Source: an uncultured Chloroflexota bacterium
GTDB taxonomy: Bacteria > Chloroflexota > Limnocylindria > Limnocylindrales > CSP1-4
Assembly: GCA_903924005.1 (NCBI GenBank)
Contig: CAIXZV010000398.1
Location: 1-5,336 of the forward strand
Direction: 5' to 3'
DNA: 5,336 nucleotides
Part shown: one piece after another, positions 1-5,336 of the stretch
Position numbering within the stretch: position 1 is the first letter of the stretch
Layout of the letters: every line of letters starts with the position of its first letter
Made by a program: the position numbers and the translations under genes
The notes under the pieces: generated by a model
The model's input: only the letters and a program-made list of their open reading frames with translations
What the model was told of the DNA's origin: nothing
Databases searched by the model: none

Positions 1-1
1 C

Positions 2-799
2 CTCGCGAGCGTAGACGCCCGCGCCCGGTTCCGCGACGCCTTCGCAAGCCGCGGTCTGCGGATCGCGGCGCTCAACTGCTCGGCGTGGCCCATGCACCCG
101 GTGTATGGCCCCGCCCACGAGGCGATCATCGAGAAGACCCTGCGGCTGGCGGGCGAGCTGGGCGTGACCAAGGTGGTGTCGATGTCCGGCTGCGCGGGCG
201 ATGGCCCGGCCGCGTCAACGATTGGCTGGACCTGGTACCCGTGGCCGGACGACGCGGTGGCGCTGGGCAAGCGCAACTGGGACACAGCCGTTGCGTATTG
301 GCGCCGCGTGGCAAGGCTTGCGGAGCAGAACGGCGTGGCGCGCATCGCCTTTGAGCTGCATCCGCTCCACGTGGTCTACAACGTGCCCACGGCGCTGGAC
401 TTCCGCGCGGCGGTGGGCGACGTGATCGGGGTCAACATGGACCCGAGCCACCTCTTCTGGCAGCAGATGGATCCGATTGCCGCGGTGCGCGCGCTGGGGT
501 CTGCCGTATCCCACGTGCACATGAAGGACACCGAGATCGTGGCCGACCAGGTGGCCATTGCGGGCGTTCTGGACAACCGCCCGTTTGAGGAGCCCGCCCA
601 GCGGGCATGGACGTTCCGCACCGTTGGCCGGATCCATTCGGCCGAGTGGTGGGGCTCCTTCCTGGATGCGCTGGCCGACGCCGGCTACGACGATTCGCTT
701 GCCATCGAGCAGGAGGACCCGTTCGCCACCCAGACCGAGGGCCTCCGCGAGGCGGCGTCGTTTATCGCCGATCTGCTCCGGGCGCGCGGTTCGCGCTGA
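2..799 (+). CDS. Sugar phosphate isomerase/epimerase family protein (TIM barrel), 5'-truncated
   Basis: The reading frame is open from the left edge (first full codon at base 2) to a TGA at 797-799, giving 265 visible residues. The true start lies outside the window. The in-frame ATG at 92 is internal, because the residues before it (IAALNCSAWPMHP) match the N-terminal-half segment of this family, usually of the form ALNCxGNPLHP. Further family motifs are FELHPLH (E118, H120), VNMDPSHLFWQQMDP (D147, H150), SHVHMKD (H171, H173, K175, D176) and LAIEQEDP (E236, E238). By family knowledge the acidic and histidine residues of such xylose-isomerase-like barrels bind a divalent metal and catalyse sugar or cyclitol isomerisation or epimerisation in the cytoplasm. 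The exact substrate is not evident. About 50-70 N-terminal residues are probably missing. The gene converges on the CehA-type gene and overlaps its 3' end by 38 bp. The family assignment is firm; the reaction is not. Confidence 0.87.
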   Translation, partial: LASVDARARFRDAFASRGLRIAALNCSAWPMHPVYGPAHEAIIEKTLRLAGELGVTKVVSMSGCAGDGPAASTIGWTWYPWPDDAVALGKRNWDTAVAYWRRVARLAEQNGVARIAFELHPLHVVYNVPTALDFRAAVGDVIGVNMDPSHLFWQQMDPIAAVRALGSAVSHVHMKDTEIVADQVAIAGVLDNRPFEEPAQRAWTFRTVGRIHSAEWWGSFLDALADAGYDDSLAIEQEDPFATQTEGLREAASFIADLLRARGSR

Positions 800-3350
800 T
801 CCGCGCCCGCAGCACGTCGCCGCTGGCGGTGACGCGCCGGACCATCGAGGCACGCTCGTCCGGGCTGGCGATGGCGGCCAGCGTGTCGAGCCAGCGCGCC
901 GTCCCGTCGATCACGGCGAGGATCGCCTCGGCGTCGGCCGCTGCGAACAGGGGATGGTCCGCCACGTCCAGGTAGACCGGCGAACTGTGCGCCGCCATGC
1001 TGGTGGCAAACGCGGAGTGCAGCTCGTGGCGGCTGCGCGACCGCGCGGCGACCCAGGATCCGGCCGTGATGTCCACGTGGGCATCAAGCCGCAGTTCCGT
1101 GCTGTCCGCCACCGCGTCCTGGCGAGCCACCACGCGGCCGTTCACCACCAGCTCCACGCAGGCGATCACCGGCTGCGCGGCCTTCGCCCGGGCCGTCACC
1201 TGCAGCCGCCCGCCTGACGCGGGCAGCGTGATGACGTCGCCGGGCTCACGGCCGTCAACGGCCAACTCGATCACGGGTCCCGACGTGGCAAACGTGCGAC
1301 CCGCGCGGACAGCGGCCGCCCAGGCGTCAAACGTGGGGGCCACGTTCGGGTCAAGCCGCGCATAGGTCCGCACCGCGCCCACGGGCACCTCGGCGGACAT
1401 CTTGTCGGTCCCGCCCAAGATGGGCAGCCGGTAGCCGCAGTTGAGGAAGCGGTACCACTCAAGGATCGACGGGTTGTCCAGACCCGGCGCAAAGCACTGC
1501 ATCTCCACAGCGTCAATGCGCCCGGCCACGATGTCGGCCGCAATCTCGGCCAGCGGCAGCGGAAAGTGCGCAGCCACCGCGAGACCGCCGGCGGCACGGC
1601 AGCGCTCCTCCCAGTCCGAAAGCAGCTCTGCCACCGCGCCGCCAAGCCTGCCTTCGGGACCGCCGCCGGACGCCATCGGCTGCACCGGCTGGCGCGCGCC
1701 AAGCAGCGCAAGATGGCCAAGCAGGTTCTGGCGGTTCTCGGTCCCCATGACCACGGCGTGGCGGCCGGTGGGGTCGGAGGCCCCGCCCCACGGCAGGTCC
1801 GTGACGTTGGTGAAATGGTCGCCCCACTGCGTGGCGAGGAGGTGGACGAAGTTGACGTCCTCCGCCGCGGCCTGGAGCAGCGCCGTGGTTGGCGCTAGGT
1901 AGTGGACATGCGAGTCCGACGTCAGCCAGCCGTCGCGGCGCATGTCGATGGCGCGATCAAGCGTGAATGACAGCGAGTGCGTGTCCTGCGCAATGACCAA
2001 CTGGCTGCGCACCGGCACGTGGTCAAAGCCCTTGACCACCTCGACGTCCACCGTGCCGGGCGGGAGGTCGATCGTGAAGCTGCCTGGGACATAGGCAAAG
2101 CTGTCGCCACCCAGCAGCAGGTCAGCGCCGTTCTCCTCCACGAGCCCCGGGTTGATCTCGTCGCGGTGGCCCAGCGGCGGGAGGTACCGGCCGTCCTCGG
2201 CCACAAAGCGGACGCGTGCGGGCGTGGGCTCGCCGTCGGCGCTGACGGTGACATCGACACGGATTGACGGGGCGGGGAGCGGCTGGATGGTTGTGTGACC
2301 GTCGGGGCTCCGCCGCCTGCTGCCAAGGTCCGCCACCGGGACCCGCCAGTCGCCAAGGGTGAGTTCGGCGTCCGGCGCCGCGGCCACGTCCACCACCACG
2401 GGGCTTCCCGGCACGGGCTCGGCCGTATCGCGGGGCCGCCCCCAGCCGATGATGTCGCCAGCTGGCCTTCGCTCGGGCGCCAGCGCGCGGATTGCCACGC
2501 CAAGGTCCACCGCCGGCAGCCCAGCCGCCCCGGCGCCCACCACCAGCAGCTGCCGTCGAGGCTCGAGCCGCAGCGGGCTGGACGCGCCGCGGAACAGCGT
2601 GATCCCGGCCACCACCACGTCTGTGCCCGGGCGGCCGTCAGCAAGCGGCGTCACGCGCAGGGACACCGGGACCTCGCCCGGGGCGAGCGGTACCGCGTGC
2701 AGCCAGTAGGTGATGTCGGAGTCCTGGGCGGGCACGAAGTCCGCGATCCCCACTTGGGACGGCCCCCACCCGCCGGGCAGCATCGTCAGCGGGCCAGCCT
2801 GACCGGCGGGCGCATAGGTCCCGACGCCAAGACGCGGATGCGGCCCCCGCCAGTCAACCGGCTCGTCCATCCGGTGACCGACAGCCTCGAACGGCAGGAA
2901 GCCCCAGCCGATGATCCCGTCCGCAATTTCAAAGCGCCGCCGCACGGTGAGCGTCCGGGTGGAGCCGTCCGCAAAAAGCAGCTCGTACGCCGCCAGAGGC
3001 TCACCCGTTGGCAGCACCCAGCCAACGGGTGTCCCCGGCTCCCGCTCACCCGCGGCGTTGCGCCAGCTGTCCGAGAAGTGGGCGACGACGATGTGGCTGA
3101 CCGAGTCCGCGGATGGCGCGAAGGGCACGTCGACCGCGCGGTTTGCCAGCAGCCACCGCTGCCCCGCTGCCCGGTGTCCCAGTGCAAAGGGCAGACCGCG
3201 GAACACGGCCGCGCCTTCGGGCAGCCGCGCCAGAGCGGGCGCATACAGCGGGTGGAGACGGGCTGCAACGTCTGCGTCGGTTGCGTTCCACACGGCGGCC
3301 AGATCCACGGGTCTGGCAAGCGGCGTGGTCGGGCGCGTCTGGCGCTCCAT
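762..3350 (-). CDS. CehA/McbA family (PHP-type) metallohydrolase, multidomain
   Basis: This is an 862-residue protein starting at ATG 3350-3348 and ending at TAA. The start is chosen because GGAGG lies 10 nt upstream; the frame stays open further upstream, but only through promoter DNA and into the divergent gene. Residues about 44-255 form a beta-rich, possibly carbohydrate-binding-like N-terminal region. Residues about 365-465 resemble a transthyretin/carboxypeptidase-regulatory-like module (FTIDLPPGTVDVEV, then GFDHVPV). The PHP metallohydrolase core spans about 470-690, with the HxH metal motif in SDSHVHYL (H481, H483), GTENRQN (E538), AAHFPLP (H595), VEMQ (E617) and GGTDKM (D649). GRTFATSGPVIEL (685-696) is typical of CehA-like proteins, and a helical tail follows. 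PHP proteins are metal-dependent phosphoester, ester or amide hydrolases; CehA and McbA hydrolyse carbaryl. The substrate here is unknown, and a carbohydrate-linked one is inferred from context. No signal peptide is seen, so it is probably cytoplasmic. Confidence 0.86.
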   Translation of the reverse strand: MERQTRPTTPLARPVDLAAVWNATDADVAARLHPLYAPALARLPEGAAVFRGLPFALGHRAAGQRWLLANRAVDVPFAPSADSVSHIVVAHFSDSWRNAAGEREPGTPVGWVLPTGEPLAAYELLFADGSTRTLTVRRRFEIADGIIGWGFLPFEAVGHRMDEPVDWRGPHPRLGVGTYAPAGQAGPLTMLPGGWGPSQVGIADFVPAQDSDITYWLHAVPLAPGEVPVSLRVTPLADGRPGTDVVVAGITLFRGASSPLRLEPRRQLLVVGAGAAGLPAVDLGVAIRALAPERRPAGDIIGWGRPRDTAEPVPGSPVVVDVAAAPDAELTLGDWRVPVADLGSRRRSPDGHTTIQPLPAPSIRVDVTVSADGEPTPARVRFVAEDGRYLPPLGHRDEINPGLVEENGADLLLGGDSFAYVPGSFTIDLPPGTVDVEVVKGFDHVPVRSQLVIAQDTHSLSFTLDRAIDMRRDGWLTSDSHVHYLAPTTALLQAAAEDVNFVHLLATQWGDHFTNVTDLPWGGASDPTGRHAVVMGTENRQNLLGHLALLGARQPVQPMASGGGPEGRLGGAVAELLSDWEERCRAAGGLAVAAHFPLPLAEIAADIVAGRIDAVEMQCFAPGLDNPSILEWYRFLNCGYRLPILGGTDKMSAEVPVGAVRTYARLDPNVAPTFDAWAAAVRAGRTFATSGPVIELAVDGREPGDVITLPASGGRLQVTARAKAAQPVIACVELVVNGRVVARQDAVADSTELRLDAHVDITAGSWVAARSRSRHELHSAFATSMAAHSSPVYLDVADHPLFAAADAEAILAVIDGTARWLDTLAAIASPDERASMVRRVTASGDVLRARISANRAPGADRR

Positions 3351-3360
3351 CAGGGCTGGA

Positions 3361-3365
3361 CCTCC
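3361..3365 (-). promoter_or_regulatory. Ribosome binding site of the CehA-type gene
   Basis: GGAGG on the minus strand ends 10 nt before the ATG at 3350. It decides the start codon against a longer frame that would begin at 3650 inside the neighbouring aminotransferase gene. Confidence 0.75.
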
Positions 3366-3372
3366 GGGTGTA

Positions 3373-3402
3373 TTGACTTCGCCCGAGCCGCAATGGTAGC
3401 GT
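3373..3402 (+). promoter_or_regulatory. Predicted promoter for the DegT-family aminotransferase gene
   Basis: TTGACT (3373-3378; 5 of 6 to TTGACA) and a weaker TAGCGT (3397-3402) are separated by 18 nt. The predicted start near 3409 falls inside the palindromic operator, which begins 2 nt after the -10 box. The leader to ATG 3522 would be about 113 nt. The -10 box shares two bases (3397-3398) with the -10 box of the opposite promoter, so the two promoters physically overlap. Confidence 0.5.
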
Positions 3403-3422
3403 GTGCGCAATCGGTTGCACAA
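3393..3422 (-). promoter_or_regulatory. Predicted promoter for the CehA-type metallohydrolase gene
   Basis: On the minus strand, a -35-like TTGTGC (3422-3417) and a -10-like TACCAT (3398-3393; TAnnAT agrees with TATAAT at 4 of 6) are separated by 18 nt. Transcription would start near 3386, leaving a leader of about 36 nt that contains the GGAGG box. The core of the LacI-like palindrome lies almost entirely in the spacer, a standard place for a repressor to block RNA polymerase. Boxes were read by eye; no start site is known. Confidence 0.55.
3404..3421. promoter_or_regulatory. LacI/GalR-family-like operator palindrome
   Basis: The 18-bp site TGCGCAATCGGTTGCACA is an imperfect palindrome centred on CG (3412/3413), with 7 of 9 base pairs symmetric. 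Its core GCAATCGGTTGC fits the GCAAnCGnTTGC form typical of LacI/GalR-family repressor sites, which have a central CpG. It sits in the spacer of the minus-strand promoter and over the predicted start point of the plus-strand promoter, so one bound dimer could repress both genes. No repressor gene lies in the window. The match to the family pattern is clear; the identity of the regulator and inducer is inferred. Confidence 0.72.
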
Positions 3423-3506
3423 CGGCTGTGTGGCGTCACGCCCTCGCCAAAGGACCACCAACCCCGCCCCCCCTGACTTCGCCCGGCCGCTCCGGCGGCA
3501 CACCAT

Positions 3507-3513
3507 AGAGGAG
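3507..3513 (+). promoter_or_regulatory. Ribosome binding site of the aminotransferase gene
   Basis: AGAGGAG lies 8 nt before the ATG at 3522, an optimal Shine-Dalgarno arrangement that supports this start codon. Confidence 0.8.
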
Positions 3514-3521
3514 CCCTCCGC

Positions 3522-4760
3522 ATGGCCGGACCTGGATACGAGCTCATCGGCGCCGAAGAGGCCGCCGAGGTTATGGAAGTCCTCAACAGCGGCTTCCTGA
3601 GCCGCTATGGCCCTGCGGACAACCCGGCGTTTCTGGCCAAGGTCCACCACCTTGAGCAGGAGATCGCCGCGCTCCAGGGCGCAAAGTACGCGCTTGCGCT
3701 GAGCGGCGGCGGGTCAGCCGCCATCTGGGTTGCGCTGGTTGCCCTTGGCGTCGGCTCCGGCGACGAGGTCATCGTCCCCGGGTTCACCTATGTCGCCTCA
3801 ATCTCGTCGATTGTCTTCACCGGCGCCACGCCCATCCTGGCCGAGGTTGACGACACGTTTGACCTTGACCCCGCTGATGTTGAGGCGAAGATCACGCCGC
3901 GCACCAAGGCCATCGTGGTGGTGCACATGCTGGGCGGACCTGCCCGCATGGACGAGCTCAAGGCTGTGGCGGACCGCCATGGGATCCCCATCCTTGAGGA
4001 CAGCGCCCAGGCGTTTGGCGCCACCTACAAGGGCCGCGGCATCGGCACCATCGGCACCATCGGCACCTACAGCTTCAACGAGCACAAGACCATCACCGCC
4101 GGCGACGGCGGCATGGTCATCACCGACGACGAGAACCTCTACGAGCGTGCGTTCGCCATCCACGATCAGGGGCACGCACCGTCGCGGCTTGAGGCGAAGT
4201 ACGCGCCTCGGCCATTCCTGGGCCTGAACTTCCGCATGACCGAGCTCACGGGTGCCGTGCTGCTGGCACAGCTGCGCAAGATGGACTACATCGTGAGCCG
4301 CCTGCGCGCCAACAAGGCCATCGTGAAGGACATGCTCATGGAGGTCCCGGACATCGGGTACCGGACCCTCACTGATCCTGACGGGGATCTCGCCACACAC
4401 CTCGTGGTCACCCTGCCCACGGCGGAGATCGCCTCCAAGGTGGCCGCCGAAGTGGGCTCCATCACGCTCAACCAGTCCGGCTGGCACGTGTACAGCAAGA
4501 TGGACCACGTCCTCCAGCGTCGAACCCCCACGGGCAAGGGCTGTCCGTTCAACTGCACCTGCACCACGCACCCGCGGCCCGAGTACTTCGCCGGGATGCT
4601 GCCGCAGACCGACGCGCTGCTTGCGCGGTCGATCAGCATCGGCATCGGCATCAAGGACGGGAACCTGGCGCCGTTTGGCCTGACGCTGCGCGACGGCGAA
4701 GCCGAGGCCCGCGCCTGCGGGCGGACCTTCCGAGACGTGGTGATCAGAAACCTGCGTTAA
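3522..4760 (+). CDS. DegT/DnrJ/EryC1/StrS family PLP-dependent aminotransferase
   Basis: This is a complete 412-residue protein, close to the usual family size. It has the fold-type I sugar aminotransferase signature: SGGGSAAIWVAL (61-72, cofactor phosphate region), GDEVIVPGFTYVAS (80-93), ILEDSAQAFGA (157-167, with D160 for the pyridine nitrogen and Q163) and SFNEHKTITAGDGGM (184-198), where K189 is the expected Schiff-base lysine. FLGLNFRMTELTGAVLLAQL (232-251) is the conserved substrate/dimer segment. Such enzymes transfer an amino group, usually from glutamate or glutamine, to a keto-sugar or keto-cyclitol; some members are dehydratases or isomerases, but the lysine here argues for PLP catalysis. 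An unusual segment near the C-terminus, KGCPFNCTC (339-347), has three cysteines. The gene is divergent from the CehA-type gene, shares its operator region, and is followed by a terminator, so it is probably monocistronic. The substrate is unknown. Confidence 0.92.
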   Translation: MAGPGYELIGAEEAAEVMEVLNSGFLSRYGPADNPAFLAKVHHLEQEIAALQGAKYALALSGGGSAAIWVALVALGVGSGDEVIVPGFTYVASISSIVFTGATPILAEVDDTFDLDPADVEAKITPRTKAIVVVHMLGGPARMDELKAVADRHGIPILEDSAQAFGATYKGRGIGTIGTIGTYSFNEHKTITAGDGGMVITDDENLYERAFAIHDQGHAPSRLEAKYAPRPFLGLNFRMTELTGAVLLAQLRKMDYIVSRLRANKAIVKDMLMEVPDIGYRTLTDPDGDLATHLVVTLPTAEIASKVAAEVGSITLNQSGWHVYSKMDHVLQRRTPTGKGCPFNCTCTTHPRPEYFAGMLPQTDALLARSISIGIGIKDGNLAPFGLTLRDGEAEARACGRTFRDVVIRNLR

Positions 4761-4789
4761 GAGGTTTTCACCACCAGCACCACAAGTAC

Positions 4790-4829
4790 GACGCCGCCGC
4801 GGGGATCACCCACGGCGGCGTCTTCGTTT
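4790..4829 (+). terminator. Rho-independent terminator after the aminotransferase gene
   Basis: A perfect 10-bp GC-rich stem (GACGCCGCCG at 4790-4799 with CGGCGGCGTC at 4813-4822) encloses a 13-nt loop, which can add an inner 3-bp GGG/CCC stem (4802-4804 with 4809-4811). The T-rich stretch TCTTCGTTT follows. It begins 30 nt after the TAA at 4760. On the minus strand it lies about 20 nt beyond the serpin stop, but there it lacks a T run, so termination in that direction is less certain. Confidence 0.8.
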
Positions 4830-4842
4830 GTCGGCCGGTTGT

Positions 4843-5336
4843 CTACCGCGTGATTGAAGGATCGCCCACCCGGCCAATGAACAGCGCAGTCCCCGTGGGC
4901 ACATCGCGCAGCGCGAACAGGAAGGGGCGGTCTGCAGTGAAGGCCACCGGCTGGGCCGGCATGGCCGTTGCCCGCAGCACCACGGCGGTCGCCGCCGCAG
5001 CCGTTGTGCCCTTCTCGTCCACGTCGATGTTGGCCTGGTGGATGACTGCCGAGATGGCGAGCTGCTCCGCCGTGGTGATCCCGGAGAAGTCCGCCTTGTC
5101 GCTGAACGCCGTGGGCATCCCGAGCGTCTCGAGGAGCTTGCCCAGTTCGGCCTTGGTCTCGATGGAGAACTTGGGCAGCGTGAGCGTGACCTGGGTGTCG
5201 GCGAGGGCGCTCGTGATGGCGTCAAGCTTGGCGCCATCGAAGCCTTGCTCAAAGGCCGTCAGGTTGTCCGGCAGGATCACGGTCATCGCAAGGCTGCCGC
5301 GGATGTACGGGATCTCCACGGCCTGCCAGCCCGCGC
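4843..5336 (-). CDS. Serpin family protein (serine protease inhibitor), C-terminal part
   Basis: The frame enters from the right edge and ends at a TAG, giving 163 visible residues, about the last 40 percent of a usual serpin of roughly 380-430 residues. A GTG at 5319 is internal, since the residues before it continue the motif WQAVEIPYIRGSLAMTVILP. Other serpin marks are LTLPKFSIETKAEL (51-64), LGMPTAF...ADFSGI, the helix-to-strand segment ISAVIHQANIDVDEKGT, and the C-terminal RPFLFALRD...GTALFIGRVGDP. The hinge EKGTTAAAATA (107-117) has Gly at P15, Thr at P14 and Ala at P12-P9, the pattern of inhibitory serpins that insert the loop into beta-sheet A to trap a protease. Counting from the hinge puts P1-P1' at about Thr123-Ala124, but bacterial loop lengths vary. 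Any signal peptide lies outside the window, so location is unknown. The gene converges on the aminotransferase gene across an 82-bp gap. Confidence 0.93.
   Translation of the reverse strand, partial: AGWQAVEIPYIRGSLAMTVILPDNLTAFEQGFDGAKLDAITSALADTQVTLTLPKFSIETKAELGKLLETLGMPTAFSDKADFSGITTAEQLAISAVIHQANIDVDEKGTTAAAATAVVLRATAMPAQPVAFTADRPFLFALRDVPTGTALFIGRVGDPSITR
4930..5016 (-). other. Serpin reactive-centre loop coding segment
   Basis: This part encodes the hinge and reactive loop of the serpin, from E107 (P17) to about D135 just before the RPFLF strand. The small-residue hinge has no charged or bulky residue at P14-P9, which favours inhibitory function. The scissile region is LRATAMPAQP; the protease target cannot be deduced with certainty. 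Confidence 0.7.

Noticed and set aside
815..834. A GC-rich hairpin just after the isomerase stop, considered as a terminator
   Set aside because: The stem is about 8 bp with one G-T wobble, no T run follows, and it lies within the metallohydrolase coding sequence.
2505..2547. LLVVGAGAAGLPA in the metallohydrolase (residues 268-280) looks like a Rossmann GxGxxG nucleotide-binding motif
   Set aside because: It is an isolated match between beta-rich regions with no following dinucleotide-binding domain, so probably coincidence.
2295..3476. A 393-codon plus-strand open frame antisense to the metallohydrolase gene
   Set aside because: It is rich in Arg, Pro, Gly and His with no recognisable motif, as expected for the complement of a GC-rich gene. 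The minus-strand frame carries clear domain motifs.
3473..3506. A second plus-strand promoter closer to the aminotransferase start (CTGACT with CACCAT)
   Set aside because: The spacing of 22 nt is too long and the -10 match is poor.
3351..3650. A 100-residue upstream extension of the CehA-type protein, starting at 3650
   Set aside because: It would run antisense through the aminotransferase gene start and both promoters, with low-complexity composition unlike the family. The ATG at 3350 has a GGAGG box.
4041..4067. Three tandem copies of the 9-mer ATCGGCACC inside the aminotransferase gene
   Set aside because: They encode the IGTIGTIGT loop, which has the same length as the normal family segment (GTxGDIGT), so it is not an insertion or an unstable repeat expansion of note.

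Overview
The window is visibly GC-rich (roughly two thirds G+C, with strong G/C preference at third codon positions) and carries four protein genes, two of them cut by the window edges. There is no rRNA, tRNA, CRISPR array or insertion sequence. The style suggests a high-GC bacterium such as an actinobacterium or a member of the Chloroflexota: a LacI-type operator with core GCAAnCGnTTGC, clear Shine-Dalgarno boxes and a bacterial serpin. The sequence alone does not settle the phylum.

Left to right: (1) the C-terminal 265 residues of a sugar phosphate isomerase/epimerase (TIM barrel) on the plus strand, ending at 799. (2) A complete 862-residue PHP-type metallohydrolase of the CehA/McbA kind on the minus strand (762-3350), whose last codons overlap the end of gene 1 tail to tail by 38 bp. 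(3) A 171-bp divergent intergenic region (3351-3521) with face-to-face promoters around one LacI-family-like palindrome. (4) A complete 412-residue DegT/DnrJ/EryC1/StrS-type PLP aminotransferase on the plus strand (3522-4760), followed by a strong hairpin terminator. (5) The C-terminal 163 residues of a serpin on the minus strand, running off the right edge.

The isomerase, metallohydrolase and aminotransferase look like parts of a carbohydrate-related locus, possibly for an amino sugar, aminocyclitol or sugar derivative. The metallohydrolase and aminotransferase are probably controlled together by a sugar-responsive LacI/GalR-type repressor acting at the shared operator. The substrate cannot be read from the sequence. 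The serpin lies beyond the terminator and is probably an unrelated unit. The most notable points are the shared-operator promoter arrangement, the cysteine-bearing segment near the aminotransferase C-terminus, the multidomain CehA-type protein without a signal peptide, and the bacterial serpin with an inhibitory-type hinge. No wholly new system is evident.
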